64,000 nucleotides of DNA from Phycisphaeraceae bacterium (GTDB lineage Bacteria > Planctomycetota > Phycisphaerae > Phycisphaerales > SM1A02). A model generated the notes under the pieces. It was not told the DNA's origin and did no database searches. It saw nothing but the letters and a program-made list of their open reading frames with translations. The DNA lies in NCBI GenBank assembly GCA_015709595.1, contig CP054178.1:186001-250000 (forward strand). The letters run 5' to 3'. Positions 28,677-36,231 of the stretch are shown here, piece by piece; the stretch's first letter is position 1; every line of letters starts with the position of its first letter. The position numbers and the translations under genes were made by a program.

Positions 28677-28694
28677 TCCGCCGCATAGGGAACG
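28677..28694 (+). repeat. 18-bp direct repeat, left copy
   Basis: TCCGCCGCATAGGGAACG occurs here and exactly again at 48265-48282. Upstream, TTCACGCC and GCGGGCA are also shared with a 3-nt gap, so similarity covers about 45 bp. See the right copy, which spans the stop of the sigma-like gene. Confidence 0.6.
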
Positions 28695-28734
28695 CCTACC
28701 GAGGCGCACGACGCGCCACCAGGCGGGAGCCCGC

Positions 28735-28944
28735 ATGATGCGAAGCCGAGATCCCGAGACGATGACGCCTGCTGAGCGCGACGCCGAAGTGGCGAGCATT
28801 CTGGCCCGCGGGCTGGTGCGAGCGGTCCATGCGGATCGTTCGCGTTCCACCCGGGACATCAGCGAGCCGGCGGAATCTCCGGCCGGTGGACTTGAACTCT
28901 CGCAGCATGCGGACCTCAGTGTCTCCGCGCGGCCCCGGGGTTAG
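28735..28944 (+). CDS. Small conserved ORF of the recombinase module
   Basis: 69 aa. The core MTPAERDAEVASILARGLVR is of a type I have seen next to DUF2924 and recombinase genes in bacterial mobile elements (from memory). No catalytic residues are visible. Two ATGs are adjacent and no strong Shine-Dalgarno is seen (GCGGGAG lies nearby). It precedes the DUF2924 gene by 30 nt. Function unknown, probably linked to integration. Confidence 0.5.
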   Translation: MMRSRDPETMTPAERDAEVASILARGLVRAVHADRSRSTRDISEPAESPAGGLELSQHADLSVSARPRG

Positions 28945-28974
28945 GGCTCCGGGCCGATGCGATGAGGAGTCCAC

Positions 28975-29481
28975 ATGTCCGACGCGATACAGCGACAACT
29001 CGACGAGCTTCAGCGGATGAGCACGGGTGACCTCGTGGACCGCTACGAGGAACTTCACGGGCACGCCTGCCGCACGCGGCACCGGGCGTACCTGATCCGC
29101 AAGATCGCGTGGCGTATCCAGGCCAACGCGGAGGGCGACTTGACTGAACGAGCGAGGCGTCGCGCCGCCGAACTGGCCGACGACGCGGAGATTCGCACGA
29201 TGGCTCCACGGATGCTGGTCACGCCTCCCCAGCCAGGCGAGATCCGCAGTCGGATCAGGTCGCTTGACCCAAAGGACCGCCGTGACCCACGGCTGCCGCC
29301 CCCCGGCTCTGCGATCGTGCGCCAGTACAAGGGTCGCACCATCCGGGTGTCGGTGCTTGCCGACGGTGAAGGATTCGAGTTCGAGGGCGAGCGGTACCGC
29401 ACGCTGTCGGTGGTTGCCAAGAAGGTGACAGGCCAGCACATCAACGGGTACCGCTTCTTCGGACTGCGGGGTGGCCGATGA
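28975..29481 (+). CDS. DUF2924 family protein
   Basis: 168 aa. The helical N-terminal half contains HGHACRTRHRAYLIRKIAWR, the hallmark of DUF2924. The C-terminal half has RQYKGRTIRVSVLADGEGFE, then YRTLSVVAKKVTGQHINGYR and FFGL, a small fold reminiscent of DNA-binding SAND/SRA-like modules. This family nearly always sits beside a large serine recombinase in mobile elements. Its stop overlaps the recombinase start as ATGA. GAGGAG is well placed before the ATG. Confidence 0.8.
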   Translation: MSDAIQRQLDELQRMSTGDLVDRYEELHGHACRTRHRAYLIRKIAWRIQANAEGDLTERARRRAAELADDAEIRTMAPRMLVTPPQPGEIRSRIRSLDPKDRRDPRLPPPGSAIVRQYKGRTIRVSVLADGEGFEFEGERYRTLSVVAKKVTGQHINGYRFFGLRGGR

Positions 29482-31076
29482 GCAAGCGCCCCCGGTCATC
29501 CAGCACACCCGCCGACCGAACCCGAGGAACCGGAATCGCCGCGCCCGTTCGGTGCGCCATCTATACGCGAAAGAGCAGCGAGGAAGGTCTGGAACAGGAG
29601 TTCAACTCCCTCGACGCACAGAGGGAAGCCGGCGAGGCGTACATCGCCAGCCAGCGCAACGAGGGCTGGGTCTGTCTTCCGAACCGGTACGACGACGGCG
29701 GATTCTCCGGCGGCAGCATGGAGCGACCGTCGCTGGAACGCCTGCTCAGGGACATCGAGGCGGGCACAATCGACTGCGTCGTGGTCTACAAGGTCGACCG
29801 GCTCAGCCGGTCTCTGATGGATTTCGCGCGGATCATGGAGGCGTTCGATCGCAAGGGCGTGTCGTTCGTCTCCGTAACGCAGCAGTTCAACACGACCAGC
29901 TCGATGGGTAGGTTGACGCTCAACATCCTGCTCTCGTTCGCTCAGTTCGAGCGTGAGATCATCGGGGAACGCATCCGCGACAAGATCGCGGCCCAGAAGC
30001 GGCGTGGCAAGTGGGCGGGCGGCGTGCCCGTCCTCGGGTACGACGTCGACCGCTCAGGCGGCAGCCCCCGCCTGGTCGTCAACCCCAGGGAGGCAGCGCG
30101 GGTCCGGGAGATATTCCAAATCTACCTGGACGCGGGATCGCTCCAGCGCGCTGTGACCGTTCTGAGGCACCGCGAGTGGACCAACAAGCGACGGCTGACT
30201 CGCAAGGGCGAGAAGAGGGGCGGTCGCCCGTTCGACACCGGCACCCTCCACGTCCTGCTGACGAACCCGATCCTCACGGGCAAGATCGTCCACAAGGGCC
30301 AGACCTACGACGGAGAGCATGAGGCGATTGTCGATCCCGGTCTCTTCGAGCGCGTGCGACAGCAGTTGGCAGAGAACGGCCGAACCGGCGGTGCCGAGGC
30401 CCGCAACAAGTACGGCGCGCTGCTCCGCGGGCTGCTCCGATGCAAGCACTGCGACTGCGCCATGATCCACACGTTCTACGGCAAGAGGGGCCGGTACTAC
30501 CGCTACTACCGGTGCCTGAACGCGATCAAGAACGGTGCCCGCACCTGCGCGGCGGCGACGCTGCCCGGGCTGGAGATCGAGAAACTCGTCATCGACGAGA
30601 TCCGTGCGTTGGGAAACGACCGCGGGTTGCTGGATCGCATTCTCGCGGAGGCCAAGGTCGACGTGGACGCGGAGCAATCGGCCCTGAAGGCCGAGCGAGG
30701 GTCCATACTGAACGCGCTGGCCCGGATGGACCGCGAGCTCCGGGAACTCGTCGCCGACAAGGACGGCGGCGCGACAACGACCGCCCGCCTGGCCAACCTA
30801 CACGAACAGATCACCGGTGCCCGTTCGCGCCTCGGCGAGGTGGACGCGAGGCTCGGCACGATCAAAAGCACTTCCATCACCCGCGATGAAGCCCGAAAGG
30901 CACTCAACGAGTTCGACGGCGTGTGGTCACAACTGTCCCCGCGCGAGCAGGCACGAGTTTTGAAGCTGCTGCTCTCGAAGATCGAGTACGACCCGGCGAA
31001 CGCGAGCGTCGCCGTCACGTTTCGGGCGACCGGGATCGCCGCCCTGTGCCGCCGGAATCTGGAGGAAGCCGCGTGA
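29478..31076 (+). CDS. Large serine recombinase (site-specific integrase)
   Basis: 532 aa. The N-terminal resolvase domain (about 25-170) carries the nucleophile Ser in AIYTRKSSEEG (Ser33), Arg in YKVDRLSRSLMDF and GRLTLNILLSFAQFEREII. The recombinase domain follows (about 190-290), then a zinc ribbon (CKHCDCAMIHTF, CLNAIKNGARTCAA; about 320-365) and a coiled-coil tail (about 395-475), the usual order for phage-type large serine integrases. It cuts and rejoins att sites through a Ser-DNA bond. ATGA overlap with DUF2924 upstream and GTGA overlap with the next gene make one operon. Confidence 0.9.
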   Translation: MSKRPRSSSTPADRTRGTGIAAPVRCAIYTRKSSEEGLEQEFNSLDAQREAGEAYIASQRNEGWVCLPNRYDDGGFSGGSMERPSLERLLRDIEAGTIDCVVVYKVDRLSRSLMDFARIMEAFDRKGVSFVSVTQQFNTTSSMGRLTLNILLSFAQFEREIIGERIRDKIAAQKRRGKWAGGVPVLGYDVDRSGGSPRLVVNPREAARVREIFQIYLDAGSLQRAVTVLRHREWTNKRRLTRKGEKRGGRPFDTGTLHVLLTNPILTGKIVHKGQTYDGEHEAIVDPGLFERVRQQLAENGRTGGAEARNKYGALLRGLLRCKHCDCAMIHTFYGKRGRYYRYYRCLNAIKNGARTCAAATLPGLEIEKLVIDEIRALGNDRGLLDRILAEAKVDVDAEQSALKAERGSILNALARMDRELRELVADKDGGATTTARLANLHEQITGARSRLGEVDARLGTIKSTSITRDEARKALNEFDGVWSQLSPREQARVLKLLLSKIEYDPANASVAVTFRATGIAALCRRNLEEAA

Positions 31077-31486
31077 CAACCGTCGTCAGAACCATCCACT
31101 TCGCCGTGAAGTCCCGCCGCAAGCGCCTGGTGGTTGGCCCGGAGGCTGAACTGCCCAAGCCGACCAGCAGGATTCCCCGCGTCGCCCGCTTGATGGCACT
31201 GGCGATCAAGTACGACGATCTCCTCCAGCGCGGAGTTGTGGCCGACCTATCCGAACTGGCCCATCTTTGCCAGGTCACGCAGCCCCGGATGACGCAGATC
31301 ATGAACCTGCTGCATCTCGCGCCGGACATCCAGGAGCAGATCCTGTTCTTGCCGCCCGTCGAGGCTGGCCGCGATCCCATCCACGAGCGCATGCTTCGGG
31401 ATCTCACCCGAGTGCTGGATTGGCGGAAGCAGAGGCGGGTCTGGCTGGCCGTGGGCCAGCGAACGTGCTGTACTGACCGGGGTTAG
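31073..31486 (+). CDS. Small HTH protein of the recombinase module
   Basis: 137 aa from a GTG overlapping the recombinase stop (GTGA). A basic N-terminus (VKSRRKRLVVGP) is followed by helices with a helix-turn-helix pattern, LSELAHLCQVTQPRMTQIMN, resembling ParB/KorB-type HTHs. It could be a directionality factor or regulator for the recombinase; this is inferred from position only. Confidence 0.6.
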   Translation: MTTVVRTIHFAVKSRRKRLVVGPEAELPKPTSRIPRVARLMALAIKYDDLLQRGVVADLSELAHLCQVTQPRMTQIMNLLHLAPDIQEQILFLPPVEAGRDPIHERMLRDLTRVLDWRKQRRVWLAVGQRTCCTDRG

Positions 31487-31534
31487 ACCCCCAGCGTCCG
31501 CCCGGGATTCGGGCTGCGTTCGCGGCGGAACTCG

Positions 31535-31564
31535 GTTACACTCAGCGTGCAGCGTTTAGTACAC
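31535..31564 (+). promoter_or_regulatory. hsdM promoter with operator A
   Basis: TACACT (31535-31540) is a good -10 box. The 15-bp palindrome GCGTTTAGTACACGC (31550-31564) begins ten bases later, at the expected transcription start. Its half-sites (GCGTTTA, GCGTGTA) match two other sites at 44062 and 45281. The position fits a repressor blocking the restriction operon. No strong -35 box is seen. Confidence 0.6.
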
Positions 31565-31620
31565 GCCGCACGCCGTCGCCGTCACCCAGCCATCCAACCA
31601 ATCGCCGATCCGACCCCGCC

Positions 31621-33768
31621 ATGCACAACTTCAGCGACAAGGTCTCCCTGATCTGGCAGGTCGCGGATCTGCTCCGCGGCCCGTACCGCCCCAACCAGTA
31701 CGGCAAGGTCATCCTCCCGCTGACCGTGCTGCGTCGGCTCGACTGCGTCCTTGAACCCACGCGCGAGAAGGTGCGGACGAAGGCGGAGGAGCTGAAGCGC
31801 AGGGGCACGCCGATCAACAACCTGGAGCCGGTGCTCAACCGCGCGGCCATGCCACCGGATTGGCCCAAGGACCGCCCGTTTCCGCTGCACAACACGAGCA
31901 AGTTCGACTTCCGCTCGCTTGCGGGCGATCCGAACAACATCGCCAAGAACCTGACGCACTACATCAAGTCGTTCTCCTCCAAGGCCCGTGAGATCATCGA
32001 GTACTTCGGCTTCGCCGAGCACATCGAGAAGTTGGACAAAGCCAACCGCCTCTACCTGATCGTCTCCAAGTTTGCCACCATCGACCTGCATCCCGCGACG
32101 GTGTCCAACGTCGAGATGGGATACATCTTCGAGGAGCTGATCCGGAAGTTCAGCGAAGCCGCCAACGAGACCGCGGGTGATCACTTCACGCCGCGCGAAG
32201 TCATCCGGCTCATCGTCAACCTGCTGTTCACGCCCGACGGCGAGGTCCTCACACGCAAAGGCATCGTGAAGACGCTGTTCGATCCCGCCTGCGGCACGGG
32301 CGGCATGCTGTCGGTCGCTGAGGAATACCTCGCGGAGCTCAACCCCGATGCGCGCCTTGAGGTCTTCGGCCAGGACTACAACCCCGAGTCCTACGCGATC
32401 TGCGGCTCGGACATGCTCATCAAGGGTCAGAACATCGACCACATCAAATTCGGCGACTCGTTCACCGACGACGGGTTCCCGAGCGAGCACTACGACTACA
32501 TGCTGGCCAATCCGCCCTTCGGGGTTGAGTGGAAGCCTGAAGAAGATGAGATCCGCAAGGAGCACGAGACGTTGAAGATGGCCGGTCGGTTCGGCGCCGG
32601 CCTGCCCCGCATCAATGACGGCTCCCTGCTGTTCCTCCAGCACATGATCTCAAAGATGAAGCCAGCGGACCCCAGGCGAGACAACGGCGGCACGCGCATC
32701 GGCATCGTCTTCAATGGTTCTCCGCTCTTCACCGGTGACGCCGGGTCGGGCGAGAGCGAGATTCGCCGTTGGATCATCGAGAACGACTGGCTTGAGACGA
32801 TCGTCGCACTCCCGGATGAGCTGTTCTACAACACGGGCATCTTCACCTACGTCTGGATCGTCTCCAACCGCAAGGAGCCGCGCCGGCGCGGCAAGGTCCA
32901 GCTCATCAACGCGGTCTCCTTCGCCCAGAAGATGCGGAAGTCACTGGGGAACAAGCGCCAGGAGATCGGCGACGGCAAGGACGGGAAGCCCGACCACGTC
33001 GGCGAGATCACCCGCCTGTATGGCGACTTTGCCCAGGGCCAGCACTCAAAGGTCTTCGACAACGCCGACTTCGGATACCGCCAGATCACGGTCGAGCGCC
33101 CGCTTCGCCTTCGGTTTGCGGTGACGCCCGAGGGGATCGAGGCCCTCCGCGACTCCGGCCCCTTCAAGAAGCTGGCGGAGGATGCGGACACCAAGCCGAA
33201 GAAGCGCGGCCGGAAGGCCAAGGGTGCGGCAGCCGCGGCGAACGAGCCTTCCTCCCCCGCCACCTCCGCCCCCGCGAATCCCGCTGGCGACGCGATCGTG
33301 GGCGTCCTCGAGGGCCTGCCCGGGAAGGTCTGGATGGATCGGGCAGACTTCCTGGCGGACCTAGAGACCGCGTTCGAGGCGTCGGACGCGAAACTCTCCG
33401 CGCCGATCCGCAAGGCGATCGTCGCGGCGTTCGGCGTGCGCGATGAGAACGCGGCGATCTGCCTGGACAAAGACGGCAACCCCGAGCCGGATCCGGAACT
33501 TCGCGACTACGAGAACGTCCCCCTCAAGGAGGACATCCTCGTGTACTTCGATCGCGAGGTGAAGCCGCACGTCCCCGATGCCTGGATCAGCACCGACGAG
33601 AAGCATCGCGACAAGAAGGACGGCAAGGTGGGGATCGTCGGGTACGAGATCCCACTGACGCGGCACTTTTACGTCTACCAGCCGCCGCGCGAGCTGTCGG
33701 CCATCGCGGCGGACATCACCGGGCTTGAGAAGGACATCGTGCGGATGCTCGCGGAGGTGACCAAGTGA
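31621..33768 (+). CDS. hsdM: Type I restriction-modification methyltransferase subunit HsdM
   Basis: 715 aa. An N-terminal helical domain (SLIWQVADLLRGPYRPNQYG) precedes the N6-adenine methylase domain with DHFTPREVIRLIV, AdoMet motif I DPACGTGGM near residue 221 and catalytic NPPFGVEW near residue 297. With HsdS it methylates adenines in a bipartite site. A C-terminal extension has an Ala/Pro/Lys-rich linker (about 520-560) and a tail that likely docks partners. First gene of a long operon controlled from operator A. Its stop overlaps the next ORF as GTGA. Confidence 0.92.
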   Translation: MHNFSDKVSLIWQVADLLRGPYRPNQYGKVILPLTVLRRLDCVLEPTREKVRTKAEELKRRGTPINNLEPVLNRAAMPPDWPKDRPFPLHNTSKFDFRSLAGDPNNIAKNLTHYIKSFSSKAREIIEYFGFAEHIEKLDKANRLYLIVSKFATIDLHPATVSNVEMGYIFEELIRKFSEAANETAGDHFTPREVIRLIVNLLFTPDGEVLTRKGIVKTLFDPACGTGGMLSVAEEYLAELNPDARLEVFGQDYNPESYAICGSDMLIKGQNIDHIKFGDSFTDDGFPSEHYDYMLANPPFGVEWKPEEDEIRKEHETLKMAGRFGAGLPRINDGSLLFLQHMISKMKPADPRRDNGGTRIGIVFNGSPLFTGDAGSGESEIRRWIIENDWLETIVALPDELFYNTGIFTYVWIVSNRKEPRRRGKVQLINAVSFAQKMRKSLGNKRQEIGDGKDGKPDHVGEITRLYGDFAQGQHSKVFDNADFGYRQITVERPLRLRFAVTPEGIEALRDSGPFKKLAEDADTKPKKRGRKAKGAAAAANEPSSPATSAPANPAGDAIVGVLEGLPGKVWMDRADFLADLETAFEASDAKLSAPIRKAIVAAFGVRDENAAICLDKDGNPEPDPELRDYENVPLKEDILVYFDREVKPHVPDAWISTDEKHRDKKDGKVGIVGYEIPLTRHFYVYQPPRELSAIAADITGLEKDIVRMLAEVTK

Positions 33769-34148
33769 GCGGCCTCGTGCTGGGCAGCCCGGCTCTCCGA
33801 ACCGAGTTCCGCGCCGGCGGCCCGTGGGGGGGCGGGGCTGGATCGCGGGCTTCCGTGGATGCGCCACTCCCGGGAATGGCGGCGCGCCGGAACTGTCCGG
33901 GCCGATTGGAAGGACGTCCGGATCAGTCGGACGATCATCCGGCCCGTCCGGAGGGTCGTCCGCACGAGTTGGAGCGTCGTCCGGGCGGACTGGAGGATGT
34001 TCCAGGTGATCCGGAGGACCGGCCGACTGGACCGGAAGATCGTCCGGATGACTCGGACGGTCGTCCGAGTCGGTTGGAACACGCTCCGGGCGAGCCGGAG
34101 CGTGGCGGAGGCCGCGCCGGGGCGGGAGAGGGGCGCGGACATGGCTGA
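33765..34148 (+). CDS. Heptad-repeat ORF between hsdM and hsdS
   Basis: 127 aa, not recognised. The GTG start overlaps the hsdM stop (GTGA) and the stop lies 8 nt inside hsdS, so it fits the operon exactly. Residues 46-115 are ten 7-residue units ending mostly in RP, with an acidic residue at position 4 (GRLEGRP, ARPEGRP, GDPEDRP, TGPEDRP and similar). The underlying DNA is a diverged 21-bp tandem repeat, which also leaves other frames open, including one continuous with hsdS (VRTSWSVVRADWRM type). Which frame is used cannot be settled by eye; the tight overlaps favour this one. Confidence 0.45.
   Translation: MSGLVLGSPALRTEFRAGGPWGGGAGSRASVDAPLPGMAARRNCPGRLEGRPDQSDDHPARPEGRPHELERRPGGLEDVPGDPEDRPTGPEDRPDDSDGRPSRLEHAPGEPERGGGRAGAGEGRGHG
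33900..34109 (+). repeat. 21-bp diverged tandem repeat (10 units)
   Basis: Ten consecutive 21-bp units built on GATCGTCCGGA-like words. Period 21 keeps every frame in heptads, so three or more frames, including a minus-strand one, are free of stops here. Confidence 0.7.
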
Positions 34149-36228
34149 CGCGACCCTGTTTTTGACCCCCCCGGACGCGGGCGCACGCCTTGCGCCGGCG
34201 CAAGAGGTGACGACCCGTTATCCGGCCTATCGGCCCAGCGGAGTGGTGTGGCTGGGGGATGTGCCGGCGCACTGGGAAGTCAAGCGGCTCAAGCATCTAT
34301 GCACCCGCTCTGCTTTGTACGGCGCGAACGAATCGGCCGAGTCGTACCAGTCGGAGGGCGTGCGATTTCTGCGAACCTCGGACATTGATGACGAGGGCAA
34401 CCTCGCGCCTGCGGAGACCAGCGCGGTCTATCTCGACCCCACGAGAGTCACGGACTACATGCTCTCCGACGGCGACTTGTTGTTGTCGCGCAGCGGGACG
34501 CTCGGCCGCTCGTTCATCTACAACGCGGAAACACACGGCCCCTGCGCCTACGCGGGCTACCTCGTCCGATTTGTGCTGCGAAAGACCCTGAACCCGCGCT
34601 TCGCGTTCTATTTCACCAAGACCAAGCCGTTCGAGCAATGGATTGGTTTGGCTGCGATTGCCGCGACGATCGGGAACATCAACGGCCAGAAGTTCGCCAA
34701 CATCGAACTTCCCCTCCCCCCTCTCCCTGAGCAGGAGGCGATTGCGGCGTGGCTGGACGAGCGGACGCGACGGGTCGATGAGCTGGTCGCGGCCAATCGG
34801 CGGCTGATCGACCTGCTCGCCGAACAACGCACCGCCCTCATCACCCACGCCGTCACCAAGGGCCTCAACCCCGCCGCCCCCATGAAGCCCTCCGGCATCG
34901 ACTGGCTCGGCGATGTGCCAGCGGAGGTGCGGCGACTCAAGTTCCTCTCTTCGTTCGTGACGTCCGGATCGCGTGGATGGGCCGAGTACTACAGCAACGA
35001 TGGAGAGGTATTCCTTCGCATTGGCAACGTCTCACGCGTCGGTGTCGACCTGGACCTTGGCGACATCCAGCGGGTTACGCCCCCCGATGGTGCAGAGGGT
35101 GAACGGACGATTGTGCAAGGTGGCGACGTGCTGATCTCGGTCACGGCGTACATCGGTGCCGTGGGCGTCGTGCCAGAAGGATTCGAGCGGGCGTATGTCA
35201 ATCAGCACCTCGCGCTGGTCCGGCCTCGCCGCAATCGCATCGAGCCCAGGTATCTGGCCTACGCCCTGTTCTCTGGACTCGGCCAAATCCAGTTCCGCCA
35301 GTTGATGTATGGCGGGACCAAGGAGGGCTTGGGACTTGAGGACGTCAAGAACCTGCTCGTGATCGTGCCGTCGCTTGACGAGCAGCGCGCCATCGTCGCC
35401 CACCTAGACGCCGCGTGTGCCAGGTTCGACTCCCTCACCGCGGCCGCTGAATCCGCGATCGTCCGCCTGACCGAGTATCGCCAGGCCTTTATCTCCGCCG
35501 CCGTGACGGGGAAGATCAGCGTCTGCGGCGCGGCGAGCACCGTGCAACCGGAGGCCGCATCCGCAAGCGACCCTGTGATCGCCGGTCGAATCAACGGCGA
35601 GGCCGGTGGCACTGGCCGGACCGCGAACAAGTACTTCCAACGCAGCGTGCTCGCCGCGGAGATCATCGCCCGCATTGGGAATGACCGCACGTTCGGGCGG
35701 GTGAAGTTGCAGAAGGCCCTGATCCTCGCCGAGGGGCACCTCCAGTTGGCGGAGATCGAGAGCCAGCCGATGCGGGCCGCGGCCGGGCCGTTCGACAACG
35801 CGATGATGCGGTCGATCCAGTCGCAGCTGCAGAAGTCGCAGTGGTACGAGTATCGCAAGGACGGCGATCCGCTGAAGTTCTTGCCGCTGGCCAAGGCGGG
35901 CGGGCACAAGCAGTATTTCGATCGGTACTGGGGGGCGAAGGAGGCCGCGTTCGCAGCGTTGATGGACCTGTTGGTGAAGCTGGACACGCAGCGCTCGGAG
36001 ATCGTGGCGACGCTGTATTCGGCGTGGAACGACTTCCTGATCGACCAGAAGCCGGTGACGGATGATGCACTCGTCGCCGAGGTGCTGACCAATTGGGACC
36101 CGGCGAAGACGGCGATCCCCGAGGACAAGTGGCGCAAGGCGATCGGGTGGATGCGCGGCAAGGGACTGGTGCCGACGGGGTATGGGGCGCACACACGCAT
36201 CGCTCAGCACGATCGGAGCAAGGAGTAG
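34141..36228 (+). CDS. hsdS: Type I specificity subunit HsdS with extra C-terminal domain
   Basis: 695 aa, well above the usual 400-450. Residues 20-240 and 250-460 are two target-recognition halves (SGVVWLGDVPAHWEVKRLKH; SGIDWLGDVPAEVRRLKFLS), each ending in a conserved helix (PLPEQEAIAAWLDERT; LDEQRAIVAHLDAAC). This gives the two-part DNA specificity. After residue 465 an additional domain of about 220 residues follows (RTFGRVKLQKALILAEGHLQ), whose start resembles the KLQK-LL-A helix of SocA-like/DUF4065 proteins. The ATG at 34141 is the first start after the repeat; an N-terminal extension through the repeat frame cannot be excluded. Confidence 0.85.
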   Translation: MADATLFLTPPDAGARLAPAQEVTTRYPAYRPSGVVWLGDVPAHWEVKRLKHLCTRSALYGANESAESYQSEGVRFLRTSDIDDEGNLAPAETSAVYLDPTRVTDYMLSDGDLLLSRSGTLGRSFIYNAETHGPCAYAGYLVRFVLRKTLNPRFAFYFTKTKPFEQWIGLAAIAATIGNINGQKFANIELPLPPLPEQEAIAAWLDERTRRVDELVAANRRLIDLLAEQRTALITHAVTKGLNPAAPMKPSGIDWLGDVPAEVRRLKFLSSFVTSGSRGWAEYYSNDGEVFLRIGNVSRVGVDLDLGDIQRVTPPDGAEGERTIVQGGDVLISVTAYIGAVGVVPEGFERAYVNQHLALVRPRRNRIEPRYLAYALFSGLGQIQFRQLMYGGTKEGLGLEDVKNLLVIVPSLDEQRAIVAHLDAACARFDSLTAAAESAIVRLTEYRQAFISAAVTGKISVCGAASTVQPEAASASDPVIAGRINGEAGGTGRTANKYFQRSVLAAEIIARIGNDRTFGRVKLQKALILAEGHLQLAEIESQPMRAAAGPFDNAMMRSIQSQLQKSQWYEYRKDGDPLKFLPLAKAGGHKQYFDRYWGAKEAAFAALMDLLVKLDTQRSEIVATLYSAWNDFLIDQKPVTDDALVAEVLTNWDPAKTAIPEDKWRKAIGWMRGKGLVPTGYGAHTRIAQHDRSKE

Positions 36229-36231
36229 AGC

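Noticed and set aside
33859-34140. HsdS start at 33859 including the heptad-repeat frame
   Set aside because: Possible but less likely: ATG 34141 directly precedes the specificity domain and the rival frame has tighter operon overlaps.
33675-34142. 155-codon minus-strand frame through the 21-bp repeat
   Set aside because: Period-21 repeats keep several frames open; this one opposes the operon and has no ribosome site.
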